From: Mucilaginibacter saanensis
GTDB lineage: Bacteria; Bacteroidota; Bacteroidia; Sphingobacteriales; Sphingobacteriaceae
DNA: 64,000 nucleotides
Direction: 5' to 3'
Assembly (NCBI RefSeq): GCF_014200575.1
Contig: NZ_JACHBZ010000012.1
Location: 95,992-159,991, forward strand
Shown here: positions 44,394 through 53,312 of the stretch, one piece after another
Layout of the letters: each line of letters starts with the position of its first letter
Position numbering within the stretch: position 1 is the first letter of the stretch
Notes under the pieces: generated by a model
The model's database searches: none
Told to the model about the DNA's origin: nothing
The model's input: the letters and a program-made list of their open reading frames with translations, nothing else
Translations under genes and position numbers: made by a program

Positions 44394-45743
44394 ATGATGC
44401 AAAAAGGTAAGTTATTAATTATTGACGACGAAGAACGGCTGCGCAATTTGCTGGCCCGTATACTGCAGTTGGAGGGCCATGATGTATTTACGGCCGCTAA
44501 TGCAAAAGAGGGGCTGCGTAAACTACAGCAGGAACCTATAAACGTGGTATTGAGTGATGTTAAACTGCCCGATATTGACGGTATCACCCTTTCTGAAACT
44601 ATCAAGAAAAATTACCCGTCTACAGAAATTATTGTGCTTACCGCCTACGGTACCATTAACGATGGTGTAAAAGCCATTAAAGCAGGTGCATTTGATTACA
44701 TTACCAAAGGCGACGACAACGAAAAAATAATACCGCTGGTAAGTAAAGCAATGGATAAGGCGCTGTTACAACAAACGGTAATGGAGCTGCAAAACAAGCT
44801 GAATGATAAGTTTGGGTTCGACAGGCTGATAGGCCGGTCAACCGCCATTAGCGATGTAATTAAGCTGGCTCAAAAGGTAGCCTTAACCGATACCACCGTT
44901 CTGTTACTTGGTGAAACCGGCACCGGCAAGGAAATTTTTGCCGAAGCTATCCACCAGGCCAGTAACCGTAATACCAAATCATTTGTAGCTGTAAATTGCA
45001 GTGCCTTTACCAAGGAGCTCTTGGAAAGCGAACTGTTTGGCCACAAAGCAGGCTCCTTTACCGGGGCATTAAAAGATAAAAAAGGCCTGTTTGAAGAAGC
45101 CAGCGGCGGTACCATATTTTTAGATGAAATTGGCGAGCTTGACCATGACCTGCAGGCAAAATTGCTTCGGGTGCTGGAGTCGCAGCAGTTTTTAAAGATA
45201 GGGGATACCAAACCAACGCAGGTTAACGTGCGCATCCTGGCGGCAACTAACCGCAATCTGCAAACCGAAATTGCCGAAGGCCATTTCCGGTCAGATTTGT
45301 TTTATCGTTTATCTGTTTTCCAGATCACACTGCCTGCTCTTCGCGAGCGTAAAAAAGATATTAAACTGCTAGCGGAGTATTTTATGCAATACTTTGCCCT
45401 GAAGGTTAAAAAACAAATAAATATCCTGAGCGATGAGTTTGTTAATAAGCTGGAGGCTTACCACTGGCCCGGCAACATCCGCGAGCTGAAAAATATTATT
45501 GAACGCGCTGTGATCCTGGCTGATAATAACGTTTTAGACGAAAGCCTGTTACCTTATGAAATTCAGCAGCAACAGGTAAAAACAGGCAGTCCTGTATCGG
45601 CATTTGATCTCTCGTCTGTTGAAAAACTGCATATACAGCGGGTATTGAACCATACCCACGGCAACCGGGCCGAGGCAGCAACATTGCTCAACATAGGTGT
45701 TGCTACACTATATCGTAAGCTTAAAGAGTACGGGCTGGAATAG
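44394..45743 (+). CDS. Sigma-54-dependent response regulator (NtrC type), probable Kdp regulator
   Basis: 449 residues: receiver domain (IIDDEERL, phospho-Asp at about 55 in VVLSDVKLPDIDG, LTAYGT); AAA+ domain with Walker A GETGTGKE, the sigma-54 contact loop AGSFTGA (GAFTGA with Ala to Ser), Walker B GGTIFLDEIGEL and arginine-rich RILAATNRNL; and a C-terminal Fis-type helix-turn-helix (NRAEAATLLNIGVATLYRKL). It lies 294 bases before kdpF, while the kinase gene that probably pairs with it (53313) ends the kdp operon. A normal KdpE would be an OmpR-type regulator and none is present, so this is inferred to be the Kdp activator. Confidence 0.9.
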   Translation: MMQKGKLLIIDDEERLRNLLARILQLEGHDVFTAANAKEGLRKLQQEPINVVLSDVKLPDIDGITLSETIKKNYPSTEIIVLTAYGTINDGVKAIKAGAFDYITKGDDNEKIIPLVSKAMDKALLQQTVMELQNKLNDKFGFDRLIGRSTAISDVIKLAQKVALTDTTVLLLGETGTGKEIFAEAIHQASNRNTKSFVAVNCSAFTKELLESELFGHKAGSFTGALKDKKGLFEEASGGTIFLDEIGELDHDLQAKLLRVLESQQFLKIGDTKPTQVNVRILAATNRNLQTEIAEGHFRSDLFYRLSVFQITLPALRERKKDIKLLAEYFMQYFALKVKKQINILSDEFVNKLEAYHWPGNIRELKNIIERAVILADNNVLDESLLPYEIQQQQVKTGSPVSAFDLSSVEKLHIQRVLNHTHGNRAEAATLLNIGVATLYRKLKEYGLE

Positions 45744-45889
45744 CGGGAACTGTAGGCTTGGCGCCAAAGGCCATTTGCCCATAAACGTAATATGCCCAAT
45801 GGATAACATCCATTTTTAAGACATGCGTTAAAGCAGACTTTAAAAATGGCATGGTTGTACCAAACCAGGCTGCAAATTTTCACATTGAT

Positions 45890-45919
45890 AACAGCCTATC
45901 ATTTTGATAGGCTGTTTTT
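45890..45919 (+). terminator. Terminator of the response regulator gene
   Basis: A perfect 12-bp stem (AACAGCCTATCA / TGATAGGCTGTT, 45890-45901 and 45905-45916) with loop TTT, followed by TTTTT. Confidence 0.88.
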
Positions 45920-45946
45920 GTTCAAAAAAATTAAATTTTATTTATG

Positions 45947-45992
45947 AAACCGATTAAATAGCTGTAAAACAGTTGTTTAATCGGTTTTTGTT
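45947..45992 (+). terminator. Second hairpin between regulator and kdpF
   Basis: A perfect 12-bp outer stem (AAACCGATTAAA, 45947-45958; TTTAATCGGTTT, 45976-45987) can enclose an inner CTGT-AAA-ACAG stem, followed by T-rich bases. Together with the preceding terminator it insulates kdp from the regulator transcript. It could also be a leader structure. Confidence 0.7.
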
Positions 45993-45997
45993 TTTTG

Positions 45998-46013
45998 TGG
46001 CATCTGCTTGGTA
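45998..46013 (+). promoter_or_regulatory. Candidate sigma-54 (-24/-12) promoter of kdpF
   Basis: TGGCATCTGCTTGGTA aligns with the sigma-54 consensus TGGCAC-N5-TTGCA: the GG and the -12 G are in place, and mismatches fall at the -12 C, at one T and at the C of TGGCAC. The start codon 46038 lies 25 bases downstream, so the leader would be short. The encoded activator 255 bases upstream makes such a promoter expected. Confidence 0.45.
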
Positions 46014-46037
46014 AACACTCCTGAAAAAACTAATACT

Positions 46038-46130
46038 ATGGATGTTTTACAAGTTGTTATTTACGTAGTGGCTTTCATAGCCATCTTCTGGCTCTTTTTC
46101 AAATCAGTTAATTACTTCGAAAAAATCTAA
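46038..46130 (+). CDS. 30-residue membrane peptide before kdpF
   Basis: Starts MDVLQVVIYVVAFIAIFWLF, a single transmembrane helix, and ends KSVNYFEKI; stop at 46128-46130. It is 5 bases upstream of kdpF in the same direction and is probably a small Kdp-associated membrane peptide. Its function is unknown. Confidence 0.65.
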   Translation: MDVLQVVIYVVAFIAIFWLFFKSVNYFEKI

Positions 46131-46135
46131 TCACC

Positions 46136-46213
46136 ATGATCGCATTATTCATTGTGGCCATAGCCGTGTTTATATACATGGTATACGTGCTGCTTAAACC
46201 CGAAAAATTTTAA
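46136..46213 (+). CDS. kdpF: KdpF, small subunit of the K+-transporting ATPase
   Basis: 25 residues: MIALFIVAIAVFIYMVYVLLKPEKF, a single transmembrane helix ending in the typical LLKPEKF. KdpF stabilises the KdpABC complex. It follows the 30-residue peptide by 5 bases and precedes kdpA by 11 bases. Confidence 0.88.
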   Translation: MIALFIVAIAVFIYMVYVLLKPEKF

Positions 46214-46224
46214 TTATTTAAACC

Positions 46225-47940
46225 ATGAACACTGAAATTTCAGGTGTAATATTTACCTACCTGCTCACGCTTGCACTGGCAATACCATTAGGCCGCTACA
46301 TCGCCCGCGTTTTTAAAGGCGAAAAAACCTGGCTTGATTTTATGGCCCCATTTGAACGCTTCATTTTCCGTTTTAGCGGTATTGATACCAAAAAGGAAAT
46401 GAACTGGAAACAGCATTTGTTTGCCCTGCTTACTATTAATAGCGTATGGCTTATATATGCATTTGTTTGTTTAATGGCTCAGGGGCACCTGCCGCTTAAC
46501 CCCGATGCCAATCCCGGTCAATCACCGGATACTGCTTTTAATACCGCCATTAGCTTTTTAGTAAACTGTAACCTGCAGCACTACTCAGGCGAAAGCGGCG
46601 CTACTTACTTTACACAGCATTTTGTGTTTATGTTTCTGCACTTTGTATCGGCTGCCGCAGGTATTGCCGCGCTGGTTGTAGTATTCAGGGCATTAAAAGA
46701 TAAAGTGACCGATAAGCTGGGTAACTTTTGGGACTATTTTGTAAAAACCATTACCCGTATATTATTACCTATATCATTTGTAATTGCAGTAATATTTGCT
46801 TTTAACGGTATGACTACCAGCTATGCCGGTAAAGATACCTTTATCAGTATGCAGGGCGATACCGTTCACGTGTCACGTGGTCCGGTTGCAGCTTTGGTAG
46901 CTATTAAACACCTGGGTACCAATGGTGGCGGCTGGTTTGGCGCCAACTCTGCCCATCCTATTGAAAACCCTAATTATTTAACTAATACTACCGAGCTGGT
47001 AGCACAGTGTTTAATCCCTATAGCACTTGTATTTGCCCTGGGCTTTTATCTGAACAAGAAAAAATTCTCCTACGTTATATTCGGGGTAATGACAATAGGG
47101 ATGCTGATGTTCCTGATCCCAACCATAAATGCCGAACTGAATGGTAACCCGGCTATAGCCAGAATGGGTATCAGCCAGCCCAACGGCGCGATGGAGGGTA
47201 AAGAGGTAAGGTTTGGCCCGGCCAACTCGGCTTACTGGAGCATCATGACCACCATTATATCTACAGGTTCCGTAAACTCCATGCATGACAGCGCCATGCC
47301 GGTATCAGGTACTATGATGTTGCTGGGTATGATGGTGAACTGCTTTTACGGCGGCTGCGGTGTAGGTATCCTTAACTTTTACATCTTTATCATCATTGCG
47401 GTATTTATATCAGGGTTAATGGTAGGGCGAACACCGGAGTTTTTCGGCCGCAAAATTGAGGCCCGCGAAATGAAGATCGCATCGCTGATTGCTTTGTTGC
47501 ACCCCTTTATTATCCTGGTTGGTGCAGCCATATCATCCTATGTAATTGTACACATGCCGGGTGCCGATTGGGCTGTAAAACCATCTACATGGTTAAATAA
47601 CCCGGGTAACCATGGCTTTGCCGAAATGCTGTATGAGTACACCTCATCCGCAGCCAATAATGGTTCAGGTTTTGAAGGCTTGGGCGATGGTAATATTTTC
47701 TGGAACGTTACCACAGGTTTTGTGATGATCCTGGGCAGGTTCCTGCCAATTATAGGTCCGCTGGCTATTGCCGGTTTATTGGCCAACAAAAAATACATCC
47801 CTGAATCGGCCGGTACATTAAAGAGCGATACCTCCACTTTTGGGGTAATGATCTTCGCAGTTATTATGATCATCGCAGCATTATCATTCTTCCCGGCATT
47901 AGCATTAGGCCCAATTGCCGAACACTTTTCACTAAAATAA
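46225..47940 (+). CDS. kdpA: KdpA, potassium-translocating subunit
   Basis: 571 residues with about ten transmembrane helices and the selectivity-filter regions of Kdp[52 protein letters not shown] and [10 protein letters not shown]. With KdpB, KdpC and KdpF it forms the high-affinity K+ pump induced by potassium limitation. The order kdpF-A-B-C and short gaps (11, 16 and 69 bases) show a single operon. Length is normal. Confidence 0.97.
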   Translation: MNTEISGVIFTYLLTLALAIPLGRYIARVFKGEKTWLDFMAPFERFIFRFSGIDTKKEMNWKQHLFALLTINSVWLIYAFVCLMAQGHLPLNPDANPGQSPDTAFNTAISFLVNCNLQHYSGESGATYFTQHFVFMFLHFVSAAAGIAALVVVFRALKDKVTDKLGNFWDYFVKTITRILLPISFVIAVIFAFNGMTTSYAGKDTFISMQGDTVHVSRGPVAALVAIKHLGTNGGGWFGANSAHPIENPNYLTNTTELVAQCLIPIALVFALGFYLNKKKFSYVIFGVMTIGMLMFLIPTINAELNGNPAIARMGISQPNGAMEGKEVRFGPANSAYWSIMTTIISTGSVNSMHDSAMPVSGTMMLLGMMVNCFYGGCGVGILNFYIFIIIAVFISGLMVGRTPEFFGRKIEAREMKIASLIALLHPFIILVGAAISSYVIVHMPGADWAVKPSTWLNNPGNHGFAEMLYEYTSSAANNGSGFEGLGDGNIFWNVTTGFVMILGRFLPIIGPLAIAGLLANKKYIPESAGTLKSDTSTFGVMIFAVIMIIAALSFFPALALGPIAEHFSLK

Positions 47941-47956
47941 TTATATAGAATTCATC

Positions 47957-49987
47957 ATGAAATCTAATCAGAATACATTATTCCAGGGCGACCAGATGAC
48001 AGAGGCTTTAAAGCAATCTTTCATCAAACTAAACCCACGCATCCTGTTCCGCAACCCGGTGATGTTCACTGTAGAAATAGGAACGTTTGTAATGCTCATT
48101 GTGAGTATCTACTCATTGGCCAATAAGGGCCAGGGTAGCTTTGCCTATAACTTTACCGTATTTGTTGTTTTATTATTAACCGTATTGTTTGCCAACTTTG
48201 CCGAGGCTATTGCCGAAGCCCGCGGCAAGGCTCAAGCCGAAAGCCTGCGCAAAACCCGCGAAGAAACACCAGCCCGTTTGCTGGTTAACGGTAAAGAGCA
48301 GATGGTAATGTCGTCACAATTAAAAAAAGGCGATGTGTTTATTTGCGAAACCGGCGATAATATCCCTACCGATGGCGAGATCATTGAAGGTATTGCTACC
48401 ATTGATGAATCGGCCATCACAGGTGAGTCGGCCCCGGTGATCCGGGAGTCGGGAGGTGATAAATCATCTGTTACCGGTGGTACTAAAGTACTGTCAGACA
48501 AGATCAAGGTAATGGTGACCACTCAACCTGGCGAAAGCTTCCTGGACAAAATGATTGCCCTGGTTGAGGGTGCATCGCGCCAAAAAACACCTAATGAAAT
48601 AGCCTTGACTATTTTGCTGGCGGGCTTTACACTCATATTTGTTATTGTGTGTATTACGCTGAAACCATTTGGTGACTACGCCAATACCCCTATCACCATA
48701 GCAGCCTTTATATCGCTGTTTGTATGTCTGATACCTACTACCATAGGTGGTTTATTATCGGCCATTGGTATTGCCGGTATGGACAGGGCTTTGCGTGCCA
48801 ACGTGATCACCAAATCGGGCAAAGCTGTTGAAACTGCCGGTGACTTGGATACCCTACTGTTGGATAAAACAGGTACTATTACTATAGGTAACCGTAAGGC
48901 AACTAACTTTTATCCTGCTACCGGAATTACACGTGAAAACTTCGTTGCCGCCTGTGTGCTAAGCTCACTGGCTGACGAAACTCCCGAAGGTAAATCAATT
49001 GTGGAACTTGCTGGTGAGGATAAAACAATGCCTAAGGTGGTTGCTCCAAAAGATGCAGTATTCATCAAATTTACTGCCGAAACCCGTTCAAGCGGTTTGG
49101 ATACGCCCGAAGGTTTACGTATCCGCAAAGGGGCGTTTGACTCTATCCGTAACATAGCGCTTAAGGCAGGTCACCCCTTCCCAACCGAGGTAGAGGATAA
49201 CGTTAAAAAGATCTCATCAAATGGTGGTACGCCGCTGGTAGTATCTCAAAACGAAAAGATCATGGGCGTTATTGAGCTGCAGGATATTATAAAACCGGGT
49301 ATTGCCGAACGTTTTGAACGCTTGCGCAAAATGGGTGTAAAGACTGTGATGGTAACCGGTGATAACCCGCTAACTGCCAAATTTATTGCTGAAAAGGCTG
49401 GTGTGGATGATTTTATTGCCGAGGCTAAGCCTGAGGATAAAATGAACTATATTAAAGCTGAGCAGCAAGGCGGTAAGCTGGTAGCCATGATGGGCGATGG
49501 TACAAATGATGCCCCAGCACTGGCCCAGGCCGATGTAGGTGTGGCCATGAATAGCGGTACCCAGGCAGCCAAAGAAGCCGGTAATATGGTTGATTTGGAT
49601 AACGACCCAACCAAACTGATTGAGATTGTGGAGATAGGTAAACAATTACTGATGACCCGCGGTACGCTTACCACCTTCTCTATTGCCAATGATGTGGCTA
49701 AGTATTTTGCCATTGTTCCGGCTTTATTCATGGTATCAATACCATCATTAAGGGCGCTGAACATTATGGATCTGCACAGCCCGGAATCGGCCATATTATC
49801 AGCAGTAATATTTAACGCCATCATTATACCGCTGCTTATTCCGCTGGCCCTAAGGGGTGTGGAGTATAAGCCAATTGGTGCAAGTGCTTTATTACGCCGT
49901 AACCTGCTTATATACGGGCTTGGCGGTGTACTGATACCATTTGTGGGTATAAAACTGATTGACTTAGCGGTTGGTGTATTCTTATAA
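47957..49987 (+). CDS. kdpB: KdpB, P-type ATPase subunit
   Basis: 676 residues with P-type ATPase landmarks: TGES in the actuator domain, the phosphorylated Asp in [10 protein letters not shown] (about residue 304), the nucleotide domain ([17 protein letters not shown]), and [19 protein letters not shown]. Seven transmembrane helices flank them. KdpB hydrolyses ATP to drive K+ through KdpA. Nothing abnormal is visible. Confidence 0.98.
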   Translation: MKSNQNTLFQGDQMTEALKQSFIKLNPRILFRNPVMFTVEIGTFVMLIVSIYSLANKGQGSFAYNFTVFVVLLLTVLFANFAEAIAEARGKAQAESLRKTREETPARLLVNGKEQMVMSSQLKKGDVFICETGDNIPTDGEIIEGIATIDESAITGESAPVIRESGGDKSSVTGGTKVLSDKIKVMVTTQPGESFLDKMIALVEGASRQKTPNEIALTILLAGFTLIFVIVCITLKPFGDYANTPITIAAFISLFVCLIPTTIGGLLSAIGIAGMDRALRANVITKSGKAVETAGDLDTLLLDKTGTITIGNRKATNFYPATGITRENFVAACVLSSLADETPEGKSIVELAGEDKTMPKVVAPKDAVFIKFTAETRSSGLDTPEGLRIRKGAFDSIRNIALKAGHPFPTEVEDNVKKISSNGGTPLVVSQNEKIMGVIELQDIIKPGIAERFERLRKMGVKTVMVTGDNPLTAKFIAEKAGVDDFIAEAKPEDKMNYIKAEQQGGKLVAMMGDGTNDAPALAQADVGVAMNSGTQAAKEAGNMVDLDNDPTKLIEIVEIGKQLLMTRGTLTTFSIANDVAKYFAIVPALFMVSIPSLRALNIMDLHSPESAILSAVIFNAIIIPLLIPLALRGVEYKPIGASALLRRNLLIYGLGGVLIPFVGIKLIDLAVGVFL

Positions 49988-50056
49988 ATAGAGGTGCGGG
50001 TATGAGTGCGACACCCATACTCAAATCTCGATCTCAAACATTAAAAAATTAAAATC

Positions 50057-50623
50057 ATGAAAACATATTTGTTGCCCTCATTAAAGTTAACACTCATTTT
50101 AATTGTGATAACTGCAGGCATATATCCATTGGCAATTGCCGGTGTAGGTAAATTAACTCCCGGTCATGGTGACGGCGAAACCGTATCATACAAAGGCCGT
50201 GTAGTGGGTTATGCCCTCGAAGGTCAAAAGTTTACCAAAGACGAATACTTCTGGGGCCGCCCGTCGGCAGTTGATTATAACGCAGCCGGATCTGGTGGTT
50301 CAAACAAAGGCCCATCAAACCCTGACTATCTGAAGGATGTTGAAAAACGCATCCAGGATTTCTTAAAACATAACCCTGGTGTAACCCGCGCGCAGATCCC
50401 TGCCGAACTGGTTACTGCATCAGGCAGCGGGTTGGATCCTGATCTTTCACCAGCTGGAGCACAGGTACAGGTAGCCCGTATTGCTAAAATACGTGGTTTA
50501 CAGATAGCTGAGATAACACAACTGGTTAATGAACATACCGAAAAACCTATGTGGGGTGTATTTGGCCCGGCCAAAGTAAACGTGCTTAAACTGAACGTAG
50601 CACTTGACGAATTAAAAAAATAA
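50057..50623 (+). CDS. kdpC: KdpC, periplasmic-facing subunit of the K+ ATPase
   Basis: 188 residues: one N-terminal transmembrane helix (LTLILIVITAGIYPLAIAGVG), then the conserved YFWGRPSAVDYNAAGSGGSN, NPDYLKDVEKRIQDF, VTASGSGLDPDLSPAGAQVQVARIA and WGVFGPAKVNVLKLNVAL. KdpC assists ATP binding in the Kdp pump. It ends 216 bases before the porin gene; that gap holds CAGGGG/CCCCTG and CCGCCC/GGGCGG stems but no gene. Confidence 0.96.
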   Translation: MKTYLLPSLKLTLILIVITAGIYPLAIAGVGKLTPGHGDGETVSYKGRVVGYALEGQKFTKDEYFWGRPSAVDYNAAGSGGSNKGPSNPDYLKDVEKRIQDFLKHNPGVTRAQIPAELVTASGSGLDPDLSPAGAQVQVARIAKIRGLQIAEITQLVNEHTEKPMWGVFGPAKVNVLKLNVALDELKK

Positions 50624-50839
50624 ACCGCGACTGTGCATAGGACAGGGGATGGGTAATAATCTGCCCCTGCCATTGCATAAAATCAATATCCGCCCTTTCA
50701 GGGGCGGGTAATTAAAATAAAAGAACCTGGTTGGTGTATATCCCCCCTGAGTGAGGGGAATAAAAATATAATAAACACACCTCCATTATAAAAATCAATA
50801 TAAATGCCCCTGCAACAGGCAACTAAAAGAACTATATAA

Positions 50840-51892
50840 ATGAGAAAGACCTTCATATTAATACCTGCAATTTTATTAGCAGCTACCCTGATAACCAAAG
50901 CCCAGGATACCACCAAAGTAGTGGCCAACCCTTCGCTGGTGATATCAGGATCAGTAGATGCGTACTATAAATACGATTTTGCCAACAAGAAAAATAATAT
51001 CCCAACCAGCTTTGCTACTGATCAAAATTCGGTATCAATAGGCATGATTGACCTGGGGCTGAAGAAAAAAGTTGGCAGGGCGGCATTTGTGGGCGAGCTG
51101 TCTTTTGGCCCACGTGGGCAGGAGCAGTCGATACCCAACAGTGGCGTCAATGGCGATTCGTTCCACATCCAGAATTTATATATGTCATATGATGTAACGG
51201 ATAAGTTTGTATTAACAGGTGGCTACATGTCAACCTTTATAGGTTATGAGGTAATAAGCCCGGTTGGGAATTTTAATTATTCAACCTCATACCTGTTTAC
51301 CAATGGCCCTTTCCAGAATGCTGGCTTTAAGGCAACTTACTCATTCTCTGATAAAGTAAGTTTAATGGCCGGGGTATTTAACGATCAGTGGAATGCTTAT
51401 AAATCTGCCAATGGTGTAAACAACTTTGGCGCACAGTTAATGATAGTGCCCGTAAAAGGATGGACAGCTTACCTGAACGTGCTAACCGGCAGCACAGCCG
51501 GAACAGAGTTTGACTTAACAACGGCCTACCAGATAACCAATGCCTTTAAGCTTGGCCTGAACGCAGCTGATTATAAAGCCAACAATGGTGTAACCGGTGG
51601 CTTTACTGGCGTGGCTTTATATCCGCAATATGCCATATCAAAAGATGTGACATTGGGTTTAAGGGGCGAATATTTTAAAAATAAAGCAGGTACCTACTCC
51701 GCAATTGTAGGGCCGGATCATGGCGAGCATGTTACGGCGGTAACTTTTACAGCAAATATCAAAGCAGGTCCGCTGTCACTGATCCCCGAGGTTAGGTTAG
51801 ATAACGGATCGGCCAAGGCATTTACAGACCATTCAGGCGATCCAACAAAATCGGCCTCACAGTTTGTACTGGCTGCGGTATATGGGTTTTGA
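50840..51892 (+). CDS. Outer membrane porin of the Kdp operon (bbp2-like beta-barrel)
   Basis: 350 residues with signal peptide (ends LITKAQ) and a single beta-barrel: SGSVDAYYKYDFANKKNNIPTSFATDQNSVSIGMIDLGLKKKVGRAAFVGELSFGP, repeating aromatic strands and a C-terminal AAVYGF. It resembles the putative beta-barrel porin-2 family. Its position between kdpC and the kdpD fragment suggests it helps K+ cross the outer membrane when Kdp is induced. This is inferred from context. Confidence 0.85.
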   Translation: MRKTFILIPAILLAATLITKAQDTTKVVANPSLVISGSVDAYYKYDFANKKNNIPTSFATDQNSVSIGMIDLGLKKKVGRAAFVGELSFGPRGQEQSIPNSGVNGDSFHIQNLYMSYDVTDKFVLTGGYMSTFIGYEVISPVGNFNYSTSYLFTNGPFQNAGFKATYSFSDKVSLMAGVFNDQWNAYKSANGVNNFGAQLMIVPVKGWTAYLNVLTGSTAGTEFDLTTAYQITNAFKLGLNAADYKANNGVTGGFTGVALYPQYAISKDVTLGLRGEYFKNKAGTYSAIVGPDHGEHVTAVTFTANIKAGPLSLIPEVRLDNGSAKAFTDHSGDPTKSASQFVLAAVYGF

Positions 51893-51971
51893 TAAAAAAA
51901 TATATGGATTGTTTTTATAATTAATTTTTGGTTGTTAATTATAAGTTTGGTTGGATGAACATCCATGTTAT

Positions 51972-52001
51972 AAAAGGGGATTTTTCGGAATCTCCTTTTA
52001 T
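51972..52001 (+). terminator. Terminator after the porin gene
   Basis: An 11-bp stem (AAAAGGGGATT, 51972-51982; AATCTCCTTTT, 51989-51999, one G-U pair) with loop TTTCGG, then T/A. It may give partial readthrough to the sensor genes. Confidence 0.7.
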
Positions 52002-52065
52002 TAGTTTTATAAAAGGTTATTAGAAATGGAAATGATAATTTTAGATACTGTAGGGTAGTGCGGTT

Positions 52066-52160
52066 CCCCTCTTGAGAGGGGTGGAGGGGTGTGTTTTTTA
52101 AAGCAATGAGGAACACACCCCTGCCACCACACCAACTAATACACCCCCTCTCAAGAGGGG
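52066..52160. repeat. Paired CCCCTCTnnAGAGGGG palindromes
   Basis: A 16-base near-palindrome at 52066-52081 and its inverted partner at 52145-52160 enclose GGAGGGGTGTGTT / AACACACCCC arms, giving a long inverted repeat just before the kdpD-like gene. It belongs to the common GC-rich intergenic repeat type of this group. Confidence 0.7.
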
Positions 52161-52180
52161 ATTTTACAACAGAAACTTAA

Positions 52181-53311
52181 ATGAGCGAAGAAAATAAGGA
52201 GCAATCAGTTGAGCATTTTCTGGAACTGATAAAACGTTCAAGGCGGGGTAAATTTAAAATTTACATAGGCATGAGTGCAGGGGTAGGTAAAACCTACCGT
52301 ATGCTGCTGGAGGCCCAGGCCCTGCTGCGTAACGGTATTGATGTTAAAATAGGTTATATTGAAACGCATAATCGCAAAGAAACCCATGCACAACTGGAGG
52401 GCTTACCCGTAATACCGCGTCGTAAGCTGTTTTATAAAGGTAAAGAGCTGGAAGAAATGGACCTGAAGGCCATCATCAGTCTGCGTCCCGAGGTGGTGGT
52501 GGTGGATGAACTGGCCCATACCAATATTGAAGGCAGCAGTAACGAAAAACGCTGGCAGGATGTAATGGAAATATTAAACGCCGGTATTAATGTGATCAGT
52601 GCGGTGAACATACAGCATATTGAGAGCCTTAACGAAGAGGTTGAGCGCATAACCGGGGCGGCTATTAATGAACGTATCCCCGACAAGGTTTTGCAACTGG
52701 CTGATGAGGTGGTAAATATTGACCTTACTGCCGATGAACTGATTGACCGTTTAAAAGAGGGGAAAATATATGATGAAAAAAAGGTTCCTTTAGCCCTGAA
52801 TAACTTTTTTCAGGTAGAGAGGATCCTACAGTTACGGGAGTTGGCGCTGCGCGAGGTGGCCCACCAGGTTGAGCGCAAAATTGATATCGAGGTACCTAAA
52901 AATATTAAGCTGCGTCCCGAACTTTTTTTGGCCTGTATCAGTACAAATGATGCCTCGGCAAAAATAATAATCCGTAAAACGGCGCGGTTATCGTCATACT
53001 ATCGTTCCAAATGGTTTGTGCTTTACGTGCAAACGTCAAAGGAGAGCAGCGATAAAATAAACCTGGCATCGCAGCGCCATCTTATTAATAACATGAAACT
53101 GGCCACCCAATTGGGCGGCGAGGTGCTCAAAGTAAAAAGCGACCGCATAGCCCAGTCGATCTGGGAAACGGCCGAAAAGCATGACATCACTACCATTTGC
53201 ATTGGTAAGCCCCGGTTTAAATTTTACCAGCTTATCATGAAAACAGCGGTGTTTACCCAGTTGCTAAATAAAATGTCTAAAACTGATATTGACCTTGTAA
53301 TACTATCATAA
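52181..53311 (+). CDS. kdpD: KdpD N-terminal sensor protein (KdpD and USP domains only, no kinase)
   Basis: 376 residues corresponding to the cytoplasmic N-terminal part of KdpD: Walker A-like GMSAGVGKTYRM, GYIETHNRKETHAQLEGL, VVVDELAHTN and NVISAVNIQHIESLN, followed by a universal-stress-protein-like domain (LACISTNDASAKIIIRKTARL, ITTICIGKPRF). The four transmembrane helices, GAF and histidine kinase parts of a full KdpD (about 890 residues) are missing. A separate kinase gene begins 2 bases after this stop. This protein probably senses potassium or c-di-AMP-type signals and controls that kinase. Confidence 0.93.
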   Translation: MSEENKEQSVEHFLELIKRSRRGKFKIYIGMSAGVGKTYRMLLEAQALLRNGIDVKIGYIETHNRKETHAQLEGLPVIPRRKLFYKGKELEEMDLKAIISLRPEVVVVDELAHTNIEGSSNEKRWQDVMEILNAGINVISAVNIQHIESLNEEVERITGAAINERIPDKVLQLADEVVNIDLTADELIDRLKEGKIYDEKKVPLALNNFFQVERILQLRELALREVAHQVERKIDIEVPKNIKLRPELFLACISTNDASAKIIIRKTARLSSYYRSKWFVLYVQTSKESSDKINLASQRHLINNMKLATQLGGEVLKVKSDRIAQSIWETAEKHDITTICIGKPRFKFYQLIMKTAVFTQLLNKMSKTDIDLVILS

Positions 53312-53312
53312 C

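Noticed and set aside
48232..50037. Antisense ORFs across kdpB
   Set aside because: Codon-pattern shadows of a highly conserved P-type ATPase gene.
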